Below are positions 43,314-55,192 of a DNA stretch of 64,000 nt, in pieces. The DNA comes from Eutreptiella sp. 'Long Island Sound 2002'. Its lineage: Eukaryota > Euglenozoa > Euglenophyceae > Eutreptiales > Eutreptiaceae. The stretch is from the NCBI GenBank assembly GCA_964036045.1, contig OZ038385.1:42698367-42762366 (forward strand), given 5' to 3'. The notes under the pieces were generated by a model. That model was not told the DNA's origin. It worked only from the letters and a program-made list of their open reading frames with translations, and ran no database searches. How positions within the stretch are numbered: the first letter of the stretch is position 1; the number at the start of each line of letters is the position of its first letter. Position numbers and translations under genes: made by a program.

Positions 43314-46300
43314 TCATGTGTCGCCCTTGCGCCGCTTGGGGCTCTAAACCAGGAATTGGGTCAGAAACGCCTCGTATGGGTCTACTGGGGGCTCGTCCCC
43401 TGATTCTGACGACTGCCCGTATTCCCCCCCTCCCTCCTCGTCCTCCGATACTGTTATCACAGACAAGCCTTGTGGAGACCCTTCGCGCGCATCAAGGCAA
43501 GGGGGTCATCTCTCTCCCCCCCCTCCCCGCGTCTTCCGAATCTGCCACTTCTGGGGGGTTCAAGCGTTGGCGTTTTTGCAACGGTCGCAGATTGTACACG
43601 TGCAGCAACCTGCCCTCCTCCGCCTACCTATCGGCTCCCTCATTCCCCTCTATGGAGACGTGGAATGGCACCCAGAAAAACTTATATTGCCTGGACGAAT
43701 CCCTGGCCAAGCCCAGTATCTGTACCCGCTGATCAGAATGGAAATCCCCGGCCAATCTCGTCTCTCCCAAAGGAGGATGTGTTTTGTCAGGCCATTGAAG
43801 TAGACTTCTGAATCTGTCACTATCGCCATAGGGTTAGCTCCAGAACATTGGCGCATGGCAAACAGGACTGCACGCACCTCTGCTCGACCATTGGTTTGTA
43901 GCTCCTGGGGGTCCAGGGGGCACGCAAAGTTCCTCTCACCCCCCTCCCCGTAAAAACCCCCGAAACCTGCTTGCTCCCAGCCCCACACCGTTTTGGAGGA
44001 TCCATCCGTAAACACGACATCCCATCCCTTTTCTTGTAGTACCCTGAGTGTTGTTAGTGTCTACTCGATGTGCTGTGCGTACTTTTGCTTTTTCCACTCG
44101 GTTCTCACTTCCGCTGTCAGGGACAGAACAGATCTCGGTCCCTTGGCGGGCCTCCACTTTGCGCCCAGTCGCCGCGTGCGTTGCCACTCTAGGAGGTTAT
44201 CTAAATACGGTCGCAACTCGTCTCGCGGTAGGGTGGGGTTTTGCAAATGGAGCCACACCCGCAGCTTACACACCAACGCCGCCACAAACTCAAAAACGGT
44301 AAACAGAGTACCCACAAACAACCGCTGGCACCGCAATGACCACGACGTGGCCGGTCCCGCCCAATACACGAGGCCCTGCGTGGTGGTTAGGCTCATCTCT
44401 GACTAGCGGTACGGCAAGTGTTTCCTTGCCACCCACCCCCCGCCCTCCAGCTCCACGTGACCATAAGTATGTTCGATGGACGATCCCAGAAACTCTCTGA
44501 ATTGGCAGCCCTCAAAGAAGTGTTGATGCGTCTCCACGAATGGCTCAAACGGACAGTTCTCTTGCCGTGTCATGGCACACAGCCGCCGTGCCACAGTAAC
44601 CTTACGCCACAGAGCTCGGCGTATGAAGTCCCTGTCAAAGGATGGAACCTTGGGCCGCGAGAAGACCTTCCAAACCTGATCAACAGTGGGCTGTAAAAGC
44701 ATTCTGTCTCTGGTGGCCGCCAGCAGCAGGGACCGCGACCTCCACGCCTGTGCCCATTTCCCCATGTCGCAGGGAGCATCGGCACGCCACTGCGCTCCCC
44801 CCGACTGCACCGCCAGGACTGTCTAAACCACTGAGGGGTGTTTGAAGCAAAAAGTGGGCGCCATTGTCTGCACAGCGGCAGACTGCAAAACCTCTGACTG
44901 CACCAAGTGCTCCCAAAGGACATCACCTCGATGTACAGACGGCATGTGGGCATACGTCTGACGTTGCGCATTCCGGAACAATGCATTGTGCCAAAGCCCC
45001 ATGACACCAGTCCGCATCGGCGGTGGGGGCGGTGGTACTGGCATTCCCTTGCGCACTTCGGAATACGACCGAAGAGAGCCCCCGAGGTATCCCGGCGGCC
45101 GTTTAACCACCGGCGACAACTGTAGGTATGGCAATGTAGCGTTGTTGTATGTCAATCCCACAGAAGGAGCCCAGTCCTCAAAAGGCTGCGTCAGCCCCCG
45201 CAAGAGGTGGAATACCCCTTGAGCGAACAGGACGAACGAGTGAGAATGCACCAACTGGACGTAAGCTGCCAAGCTGGCCATCGCAACACCCCCACGGCCC
45301 GTAGGCTCCGCCAAGATTCCTCTAGTCAGGCCCCAGCAACTCAGGGCAGTAGCCTGTATGACGTACATCTGGCGCTCCAGATGCAAATTAGGACGATGGA
45401 CTCTCGCCGTCAAGTAACAGCACGGTGATATCGACATTTGTAGCAGTGCGGTGTTCTCCTCCAGTGACAGCGGCAACGTTGAGAGGTGTCGCACCCGTAG
45501 CATCATTTTGGAGATGACTGGGCCATACGCCTCTGACGGCAAGACATGGCCTAGCAGCACACCCAAGTATTTGAGCTTCTGTTGCACTTGTAGGCCTGCA
45601 TTGTGAGTAGGACACTCCCGAGACCTCGTCTTGACTAGCGCGTAAGAGTTGCCCGTGTTGATCGACAGCCCAGAGTAGTGGCCAAATATGCCGAGGACAT
45701 ACAGCACCGCCTCCACATTACCCACTGCACGGCGTCCACTGCCTTGAAAGAGCAGCAGCATGTCGTCCGCATAAAGCAAAATCTCCACATCCGCGTGGAG
45801 CCGAGACACATCATACACTACAGCAAGAGTCAAAGCAGAGAACAATGCCGGCGACAAAGGATCTCCTTGTCGCACACCGCTGCGGGGTCGCACCACCGCC
45901 GTCGGCACAACCTCCCCGCACACCTCGATAAGCAGTTCAGCAGTCAGGAGCTGCACCAACAACGCAATGTATTCGTGACCTATCATTAAGTAGCGCAACA
46001 TAGCCTGCACAAAAGAGTGTTGTACACTGTCGTATGCCTTCTGAAACTCAATGGCAACGACCACAAAGCGACGGTGACGACCCCAAAAATCAACCGCCTC
46101 GATGGCGTGTTCCACCATCTGCCTCCCGCGCAGGAACCCCTTTTGCGACGAGGGGGTGATAGCCTGCAGCACATCCTGAATCTGCAACAGCATGATCGCA
46201 CTCACCCATTTCACCTTGGTGTTCTGTAAGGCCGGTGGCCGTTGCTTGTCCGGCATCTCCGCCGAAATGCTCTTTGGGATGCATTTGAGGATGGTGGCTG

Positions 46301-47927
46301 TCCAGTCCTCTGGTATACATCCACCCGCCAGGAATTGCTCCATAATGGCCATCATCTTCGCACTGAATAAGCCGTCGATGGCCTGATAGACGGACGCCTG
46401 TATGCCATCTAGACCCGGCGACGAGTGAGGCTTCATTTGCCTCAGGGGCTCCTGAACTCGCGGCAGGCTCACCGGTCGGGATAACAGGGGGGCAGCCCTT
46501 TTGACGTCGGCCGGTATTGGAAGGGATTCCAAATACCTTGTGCAGTCCGCCTCCGTGACCGCGTTATCCAGCATGGCCCCCTCCCAAAAGTTCTGCTGCA
46601 TCGAGGCCATCTGCTCCCTGTTCTGTGCGTAGTTACCCTGTAAGTCCCGAAGTTTCATGATTGTCCGCCGTTCTTCCATCTCCTTCATCAATCGCAGGAC
46701 CTGTTGGCGCCGCTGCCGGGAGTCCTCCACTCGTTCCGTTTTCGTCTATAGCTCCTTCCGCAATCTTTCCATCGACCGTTGCTTCTAGGCGTTCCTCCGC
46801 CAAGAACGACGCCAGAGCCCGATAGGCATCCCCTGTACTGCCTGGGCACAGCCCCTGCTACTCCAAGTATTACCACCCTGACCGCACCACATGACAGGGA
46901 GAGGTGGCCCGCACAGCGGCCTCCAGCTAAGAGAAGCCCCTGGTTGACCGGCCCCGAGCCCACGCCGCCCCTTCTTCCCGCACGATGCTCTGAGCCGCCT
47001 ACCACCACTCTAGCGGGGACTCCACCTGCAGCGAATGTATGCGCTCCTGCAGTTGGAGCATGGCCACCTCATCCGCCAACATGGCCTCTGGAAATTTTTG
47101 CCTGGGCCTTCCAACCTCAACGGACGGTGGCGCCAACTGGACTACTACTCCTCTATGATCCAATCCCGTAAGAATAGTATACGCCCCCACCACACCGGGG
47201 GTCATGGCCTCCGGCACATGCACCCTGTCAATCCGGCGGAGGTTCTTGTTGGGGCCCTAGACCGTGTGGCCAAACGTGTATTGTGGTGGCGGTGTGGCCG
47301 CCCCCGCGTGGACTAGATACCATCCGTCAATCATCGCCATCTTCCGCGGCGCGTCCACTTCCGCCCCCCACGCGGACTGCACCCCCGACACCTCTTCTCC
47401 TTGCACAAACTGGCTATCAACTCCCGGCACCAGCATACTGTTGTGGTCCATAAGCAGCAAGGTGGGTAGCTCCGGCTGGCCCTGAAGGTACTGTCGAAGC
47501 CGTCTCCATTGTCGCTCACGCACGCTTGGGGTATGATGCATATGCGCTGATACCACCCGCACTTGTTGCTCGGTTTGATGACGCAACGTGACTATGAGTA
47601 TCCCGGCTCCAGACGATGACTTTGCGTAGCCACCCAACTGGCCTGGCGCCACAGCACTGCCGCTGATCCGCGCCCGGAGGCCACCATTGGCTCCATACCA
47701 TATCCCCTCCTTGACAGCCAATACTTTTGTTGCAAAATTTCAGCCTCCGTGTCAAAATGGGTTTCCTGTATACCAGCCAGTCGGATGCCATGCAGGTCCA
47801 TCTTCCTCACTAGGTGCGATCTGCGGAGCCTGGTGTCAGTCGACTCCTGCTTACGTGCCATCCACCCATTGAGGTTCGCTGTGAGGATCCCCATCCTCAC
47901 AAACAGCTTCCAAGGATTCGTAATCAT
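43314..47927 (-). pseudogene. LINE-B ORF2: APE endonuclease, RT, Cys/His finger, RNase H (interrupted)
   Basis: Same domain order as in LINE-A. The APE frame starts at 47927, loses one base near 47604 and carries TAG at 47257 and 46999. From 46730 the RT frame is continuous for 635 codons: coiled-coil-like start, GLDGIQASV, motif A VAIEFQKAYDSV (Glu codon at 46047-46049), motif B GVRQGDPLSPALF, motif C YADD (45762-45773), thumb. Then TAG at 44823, the Cys/His finger CPFEPFVETHQHFFEGC, TAG at 44403, TAG at 44061 and the RNase H start GWDVVFTDGSS, all in one frame. After a frameshift near 43745 RNase H ends FFWVPFHVSIEGNEGADR, TAG (43624), AEEGR. TAG also at 43344; probable end TGA at 43314-43316. 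Confidence 0.87.
47924..47927 (-). promoter_or_regulatory. ATGA overlap of ORF1 stop and ORF2 start (LINE-B)
   Basis: Identical to the LINE-A overlap at 39055-39058. Confidence 0.65.
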
Positions 47928-49602
47928 GAGGACGGTTTAACGTCCCCCTCCCTGGTACGCTTCATAAACTTCACCATGTCCAAGTCCATCATCTCAACCG
48001 CAGGCGCCGGCCGCGTGTCTCGCTTCGCTGCACCTTTGTTGGCCGGTTTGCCCCGACGAGTAGTGTATTCCTGTGAACTAATGATGTGGACTGGGCAGTC
48101 ACCCTCTGTCGACCGCAGAAGGTGTCCGACAAGGTCCTGAACGCCTGGCCCCCGCACCTTCCAGGTGCAGGTTCGCAACTCGCCAACACTCCACCGAACT
48201 CTATCAACCACAAACTTCTCGTCGCCATCGCCCCCAACATACTGTGCACCGCTTTCTGGTCATACCACAGAGGCACGTTGATGGCACAGACACTAGTCAC
48301 CTGGCCCCATGTGTCAGGGATGGTACTTGCCGTGGAGGAGGTGTCGACGTCCGAGTCCGTGAGCCATTCCGCGGATCCTTCGTCGACCACAACCATCCCC
48401 ACGCTTTCATTTGGTCGCATCATATGAGGGCGGAAGTACTCCATGGCATCCTTAGTCAGGCCAACACGAACCTGTTTGTAAGCCGTCGACTGTAAAGCAA
48501 TCTCGCTACTAACCCCCAGGACTTCCCCCATGTCCCAGAAGGCCGCAAGCACGTACGAAAAGAGGAAAGGGGTGTGTTCAATCTTCTTCTCTCTACGCAC
48601 AAATGCGGAAAGTTGATACGGTTTCCCCTGCATAGCGGATCCCTTGTACCATGGGGTAGGCATGACCGCAAACCGGGGTTTCTGCCACAGCTGGGTGACC
48701 AGTGATTTGGCCCTTGTCAGATCCAATTCCTTGAACAGTATGCGGGTGTGCGGTACATCCGGTCCCGGCACCACCACTTCATTCCGAGGTTCGGTGCCCA
48801 GGAAGGTCATGAGCTCCTGTTCCCACTGTTTATGGAACATGATAACCAACATCTTCTGAGGTACTTCCACAGGGGTGCACCATTCGACGGTAGGGTCATG
48901 TCCTGGCGTCATAAGCGAAAACTTCTTGTAAGCCGGCCGCCCGGTGGTCACCCGGGACGTCGGCGTACTGACAACGACCCACGGCAGCCACTGACAGACC
49001 ATGACGGTGCTGCTAAAAACCCGGTCTGCTCGCCAAATTCGCTCCGGGTTGACCGACTGTGGGAGACCCTTATGAACTTCAATCGCCGGCAGAATAAAAT
49101 TCGCATCATCCAGACCCTCAGGGGGGGACAGAATAACAATGGAGAGCCGTACCAGTGTCGTGTGCAGGCGAGCAACGCAATCAGCAACCCGGAACATCTG
49201 TTCCTTGTCTGCCTCTGGGCCAACAATCACAATAGTGGGGGAGTTTCCCCAGAACACACCCTGCATGCCCGGCGTCGTGTCCACAGCCCAGACACTGGCC
49301 AGAGTATATGACTTCTGCGGATCGATCCCAGCGTGCAGATATAGCTTGTCCTGCACAAGGAACTGGGATTGGTCGATGAGCGAGTTGTAGGCCAGCTGCT
49401 TGGGTTCCGGAGGTAAGAGCACCGGATCGCTGGGTGTACATTGTGCTGAGGCGCTCATTTGGCCTGTGCAGCAGGGAGCGTCGTGTCGATTCAAGACAGA
49501 ACAGCGCGCCCAAGTGTGACACAACCAGGTCTTATGCGCAGTCTTCCCATAGCAGTTACTGGGCCACCCCGGACATCGCAGGTAAAGAAACCTGTGGGTC
49601 AA
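47924..49602 (-). pseudogene. LINE-B ORF1 protein (one frameshift)
   Basis: Same structure as in LINE-A: Cys/His-rich start without an ATG, first ATG at 49458, main frame to 47989, and the better frame from about 48265 to the TGA at 47924-47926. A few substitutions separate it from the LINE-A copy. The domain content is unrecognised apart from the Cys cluster. Confidence 0.65.
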
Positions 49603-49638
49603 TCAAAAAAAAAATAGACACCCAGAAAGTGTCGCAAG

Positions 49639-50425
49639 CAAGGTGTTGCTAGGCCCACTTGGGCAGAACCTTGGCTGTGTTCTTTGTCATGACCCTAGTA
49701 TCACAAATTGCATAGAGGATGGTAGCTCCGCAGCATTCCCCCGCACGGGGCTTACTTTTGTGTATTCTTTGGTCAACTGTGATGTGGAAAAACCAAACTT
49801 TGAGTGCGGCAAAGCTGCGGAGGAAGGATTAATGGAGGCTGCAAGGTGTAGCTAGTCCCACTTGGGCAGAACCATGCCAATGTTCTTTGTCATGACCCTA
49901 GTCTCAAAAATTGCATAGAAGATGGTAGCTCCGCAGCGTTCCCCCGCACGGGGCATACTTTTGTGTATTCTTTGGTCAAATGCTACGTCGAAAAACCAAA
50001 CTTTGAGTGGGGCACAACCGCGGAGTCAGGATTAAAGGAGGCTGCAAGGTGTTGCTAGGCCCACTTGGGCAGAACCGTGGCAATGTTCTTTGTCATGACC
50101 CTAGTCTCACCAATTGCATAGAAGATGGTAGCTCCGCAGCGTTCCCCCGCACGGGGCCTACTTTTGTGTATTCTTTGGTCAATTGTGATGTGTAAAAACC
50201 AAACTTTGAGTGGGGAAAAGCTGCGAAGGAAAGACTAATGGAGGCTGCAAGGTGTTGCTAGGCCCACTTGGGCAGAACCGTGGCAATGTTCTTTGTCATG
50301 ACCGTAGTCTCAAAAATTGCATAGAAGATGGTAGCTCCGCAGCGGTCCCCCGCAAGGGGCCTATTTTTGTGTATTCTTTGGTCAAATGTGATGTGGAAAA
50401 ACCAAACTTTGAGTGGGGCAAAGCT
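49639..50425. repeat. 203-bp satellite, block 4 (about 3.9 units)
   Basis: Runs from the target-site duplication of LINE-B to the left junction of LINE-C. The part up to about 50003 is the right end of the segmental duplication. Confidence 0.95.
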
Positions 50426-50566
50426 TCTGCACCCCACCCCCCACACGCCGTTGATTTGTCTAGACCGAGCCTGACACACTTCCTGCAGCTCCATGGCATC
50501 CGCCCCACGCCCACCGCCCACACCGCGAATGTATTACACGCGCTACTGCGCGCCCACTCGTACACC

Positions 50567-52906
50567 ATGCAGGTCCACCAACACATAACCGCCGTGTGCG
50601 TTGGCACGCATCGCCTGTTCCACATGCTCAGTGTCGCCGTACTCACCTCCCTACAGGCCATATCCCTACTGTTGGTGATTACCACAACACTCCCACTTGC
50701 CCTCCTTCGTGCACCCCATCAGCCACCATGCCCACCAACAAGAGCATCAACTACCCATCACACGCAATGCACATGGCGGTATGTCCACCATACAACCATC
50801 TTCATGCACTTACGACTTTCGTTGGCTTCCCTCGATCGTCTGATTGTGTCTGTATCCTGTATAGTAATGTACCTCGCGTATCTTGCGTCGCTATCGCCCC
50901 TCCACCCCGCCCAGCTCAAACCACCGGCGACCACCGTGAGCTCCGCCATGCCCGATGCGTCCTCATGTATGGTTCCACACCAAGTCTCCCATGCGTTCCC
51001 ACCCCCGCCCGCAAGCGTGACTTCGGACCCACCCCGGGCCGACACTGTGACGCCCACCGCCGGGAGCAACCCCCGTCCCATGGCCCCGCAGAATTTCCAT
51101 GTTGCTCGAACACGGGATGTGCTCACCCACGCCTCGTACAACCTGGGAGGCCCAGAGATTACCCCCAATAGACTCTGTCATGCCCTCGCTGCATTCGACC
51201 CCCTCCCCCACACTATCAGTCTGCAAGAGTTTAAGCTTGCGTCCTCCTACCATGTCCGTGACTTTGAGCGCGTAGCCCTCTACTGGGGTTTCCACTTGCT
51301 TCACAGCTCACCCACAACAAAAAACAGTGTTGCCCTCCTCATACACTCCTCCATATCACCCAAGGCACCCCCCCTCAAAGTACACATCCCAGGCACGCTG
51401 ATCTCCACTGAGTTACGCCTGCACCCTGACCCCCTCGTACCACCCATCCACGTGGCCTCCTTCTACGGACCCCACACCATAAAAGAAAAACGCCTGTGCG
51501 AGCCGATCCTGGACCGCCTACTCCAGGACTCATATCTCGTGATGGGTGACTTTAATGGCACCACCCATTCCTCCCACACCACAACCCTCCGCCCCAACCT
51601 CTGGCCGTGGCTCATAGCCAAAGAAAAGGCCAAATCGTTGGTAGACCTCCTGCTCCCTCAAGTGCAAGGCGTCCCCTACACACGAGTGCGGAGATTCGGT
51701 GGCACAAAGAGCTACATTTATCGTGCCTATGGGACACGTCTGTACCACAACTCTTTCCTCACCTCCTCGGCCGGTGTAATCGACTTCACGAGAGTGCATG
51801 GTTCCTCTGACCACGACCCAATCATCGTCTGTACCATCCCATGGACTGGCCCCCATACACCCGAGCCCCGATGCTCGCTCTGGAACAGACGTGACGTTAA
51901 CCTGTTCAGGTCCCTGGTCAGCAAGCATGACGTTCCATCACCCGTGTCACCGCACGATGTCGAACACACCTATCGCGCCCTCACCGAGGTGATGCTGCAA
52001 ACCATGACACAGGTCAATACCTCCAAACCCAACAACCCCCGATCCCCTGTGGACATCTCTGACTGGGCCCAGGTGGTCAAGCAGCTCGCACGCCAAGGGA
52101 AAAGAAGATCCAAACTCTTCTATCGGCGCGTCAAACACACCCTCCTCTCCCCCCCTGTACCCTCCACCCTCCCCGTCCCCTCACGGAAAATACAAAGGAT
52201 CCTGCAACGCAACAACCTCTGGAGTGCCCACGCACCACAATATATCCCACAGTCCCCCTCCCTACCTGATGTGGCCCCCCCAAGTGTACCAGAATTGCGA
52301 GGTCTAGCACGCGCAGCGCGGAAAAAATCGCCAGGCCCTGACGGCGTACCCCCTTACCTAATCGCCATCCTCCCCGATGCACAGTTCCAGGTCGTCCACC
52401 GCTGCCTCGAGCTGTGCTATGAGTCTGGCAACATACCCCACCCTTGGCTGATATCCGAAACATTTTGCATCTTTAAAGGAAAAGGGTCCTGGCAAGACCC
52501 AGACCGATGGCGACCCATCGCCATGAGCAACTCGGTATACCGGCTGCTCATGCGATGGGTCTATAAAAAACTCTACCCCTTGATTTCGCCAAACCTGCAC
52601 CCCCGTCAGTTCGGAGGCAAACGCGGCGTCTCCACCGCACACGCCACACAAGCCTTCCTCAATGACATGGATGACGGCACCCCATGGGAGGCTATTTATG
52701 CCTTCGATGTGTATCACGCCTTTGACAGCCCGCCTAAGGTACTCATCAGTACGGTCCTCGCTAAAATGGGCACCCCAACCAAGTTACTGCGCTTAATCCA
52801 AACGGTGCTTGAGTTTGGGGCAACATATATCCGAGGATCCCCTGCTGAAGTCTTTAGAACCACACACGGTGTGAAACAAGGGCTCCCCCACACAGGCCGG
52901 AGATGA
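50567..52906 (+). pseudogene. LINE-C ORF2, part 1: APE endonuclease and N-terminal RT
   Basis: The frame is open from within the flanking satellite; 50567 is the first ATG inside the element. The first about 170 residues hold two hydrophobic stretches (near 50640-50710 and 50840-50890) of unclear meaning. The APE domain is complete in outline: SYNLGG, LQEFK, ASFYGPH, MGDFNG (about 51541-51558), and SSDHDPI (about 51804). RT follows: KKSPGPDGVPP, CIFKGKGSW, DRWRPIAM, QFGGKRGVSTAHA, motif A AFDVYHAFDSP with its Asp, and GVKQGLP at the start of motif B. The frame then ends at a TGA (52904-52906) because of a deletion that shifts the frame. Confidence 0.88.
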
Positions 52907-54749
52907 CTTCTGGAGTCCGATCCCGAGTCCATCAACCCCAGAGTGGGCCGTCCTCACTGAGCACCAGCTCCTGAAGGTTCCCTACTTGATGCATCTTGGC
53001 CACCCTCTGCCTGCCAGGTTCAACCAGCAACAGGGTTTCCGTGTCATTGCAGACGAACTTCGGGCCCAGCTAGCTGACCTGAATGCGCATCCCATACAGA
53101 CGCTCGACAGAGTCACCCTTGTCAACACAGTAGTCCTACCGAGGCTCCTATACCGAAGTGAATCCTTCCCCCTCATCCCCCCCCAAATAAACGAACTGTC
53201 CCAGGCGATGGAACGCTTCGTATTCGGTGTCTCGGGGCTCCCCTCCCTAGTTGCGCAGAAGACACGATACACCCACAGGTCCAGAGGACTGGGGATGCGA
53301 TCTTTCCGCGTGCTGTACCCCACCAGGGTGTTAGACAGCCTCCACAGAAATCCCCTGCTCGCCTCCATGCGCACCACAGGCCACTCCCCCATGTCCCCAC
53401 GGGCGCTGTTCCTCAATGCCCTGTCGCTACTCGGCCCCATTCCTTCCTCGACAATGACCCCCCTCTCTGTCTCGTGGAATGCCAAGTCCAAGCTGAGGGG
53501 CGCAGTTGAATTAGCGTCTGTAGCGGGTCTGGCGGCTTATGTGGTGCCTAACCCTGGGCGCCTACCAGACTGTACCTACACTCATGGTAGCCGCATCGGC
53601 TCCCCCCCCTCATCTGGCTCCTCCGCTGTGCTACCGGATGGGCGCATCGTTGTCTGCAGGGTCCCTGGAAACCCCAACTCGTACAGAGCCGAACTGGTAG
53701 GAATCCTGCTTGGGTCCCACTTCTCCCCCCCCCATACCCGCCTACGGGTCGACTGTAAAGGTGCCATCGCCGCGGCCACAGGGTCCAAACGCCCCATCAA
53801 GCACTCCAGATGGGTCCTGTGCGCCCGACAGTCCCTCCTCTCCAAAAATCAGTCCGTTGAGTGGGTTGAGGGCCACACTGGCCACCTGCACCAAGAAAGA
53901 TCCGACGAGTATGCCAAATACGGATCCACCCTTCCCCCGCCCCCACCGGACTCCCCACAAACCCCCTGGGATATCATTGTCCGAGGCGAACTCATGGAAC
54001 CCCCACATAAAAGCTGGACACATGATCTGGTGGCCCAGCACACCCATGACAACTTCCACTCCTCCTCCTGGCACCCCCTGAGGTATAAAAGGCTGGCCTG
54101 GCACAAGTGGCTGTTCGGCATTCAGTCGCGCCGAGGCTACAGCCACTACGCCACATGCTCGAGCGACACGTCCCCCCAGAGTGCGTGTGGCCACTGCCAT
54201 GTGCGGCACAACATGAGCGTGCACGGCGTCGTTGCCCACTGCTCCCCCTCACACCCCCTGGTCCGTGCGTGGATACATGCTTGGCCCCAGCCCTCTATTG
54301 TCTCGTCGTGGCGTGCCACAGCACATCGGCGCGATCTGCGCATCGCGGGCAGGCTGGCTGTACCCTGCTCCCTCTACCACACACTCCGCACGTCCCTGGG
54401 AGGATCCGGAGCAGCGCGACGGGCCATTGGTTCCTACCAGCGCAAAGTGCTTGACGCTGTCAACACGGTTTTGGCGGACGATATCCCCCCCCCCCTCGTC
54501 CAAACCCAATGCATTCGACCCTGCCGATTGAAGGCCCCTCACACGCCCCGTGTAACCCTGCCGTTGCACCCTACCCCCTTTTACACGCTCCCCTACCCCC
54601 TGCAGGTCGCAGCAAGACAGAATTCCAAGTCTGAGTGGCCACTGAACCAATTCCTTGCCTTAAATAAGTGGGAGATCGCCATCAGGGCCCTCTACATATC
54701 ACAGGAATGGCACAGTTGTTCAGCCACACTCATTGCGACCTGTCTTTGA
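52884..54749 (+). pseudogene. LINE-C ORF2, part 2: RT thumb and RNase H
   Basis: Second frame, open from about 52884 (DDFWSPIPSP, EWAVLTEHQLL) to a TGA at 54747-54749; first ATG at 52989. The Y-x-D-D motif and surrounding palm are absent between GVKQGLP and this frame, a loss of perhaps 100 codons or more. A thumb-like region (VNTVVLPRLLYRSES) follows. RNase H, numbered from 52986: TYTHGS with His200 where the catalytic Asp belongs, Glu236 (YRAELVGI), Asp256 (RVDCKGA), His297 and Asp307 (VEGHTGHLHQERSDEYA). A Cys/His cluster (CGHCHVRHNMSVHGVVAHC) near 54190-54240 resembles the zf-RVT finger, here after RNase H. The product would have neither RT nor normal RNase H activity. Confidence 0.87.
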
Positions 54750-55192
54750 ACTGTTTCCTCTCCTTGTGTGTCTGTGTACCCTGCCAAGTCCCTGTTTTTC
54801 TATTTTTTAACCGACCGACGCCGGGTCCGCCCGTCCAAGACACACCTACACCCACCCCCACCCTGGATGTGGACACTCACCCTGCCCACCCACTGTACAC
54901 CTTTGCATGACTGGAACCTGCCCATGGTAGCTGCCAGCCCCGTGAGCACCCCCGCACGTACCATCGCCCCCGGGGATGGACATGGGGCGACCGCACGCGG
55001 GGATACCATCTCTGTTTACCATTTTGCACCTTGCACTTAGCTTCACCTCACGCCGCCTAGTCAGTATGCCTGCCTTCTCGCCGTCCTGCTGACCCAAGAC
55101 CAGGGGATGTGGGTCACAATTCTGTATGATGGGCTAGCCTTCCTACTCTGCGGACCGTTGAACTGTGAACTGTGTTTCTACAAAAAAAAAAA
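54750..55192 (+). other. LINE-C 3' untranslated region and poly-A tail
   Basis: About 430 bp of C-rich sequence after the ORF2 stop, then an A-run at 55182-55192 that marks the 3' end. No AATAAA signal near the end and no further gene. Confidence 0.75.

Larger units (their letters stand above)
42400..49638 (-). mobile_element. LINE-B: duplicated copy of LINE-A
   Basis: Near-identical to LINE-A by eye across its whole length, with the same target-site duplication (42384-42399 and 49639-49654), the same ORF1 frameshift and the same TAG interruptions in ORF2. It differs in a few indels. It keeps the long RT frame that LINE-A has lost, but its APE frame has a one-base loss near 47604. The shared flanking satellite shows it arose by duplication, not by a new insertion. 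Confidence 0.92.
41991..50003. repeat. Segmental duplication, right copy (contains LINE-B)
   Basis: Right partner of 33124-41134. About 856 bp of satellite (41135-41990) separates the copies. Indels that shift the offset: one base fewer near 45170, four more near 46394, one fewer near 47604, one more A near 49610. Confidence 0.9.
50426..55192 (+). mobile_element. LINE-C: poly-A non-LTR retrotransposon, internally deleted
   Basis: A 4.77-kb plus-strand element of a family different from LINE-A. It ends in an 11-base A-run (55182-55192). The 24 satellite bases 50402-50425 recur at 55193-55216 right after the A-run, and the match extends up to five more A on the left side, so the target-site duplication is 24-29 bp. 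This is the signature of L1-like target-primed insertion. ORF2 encodes APE, RT and RNase H, but the RT has lost its central part. The 5' end probably is truncated; there is no ORF1. Confidence 0.92.
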
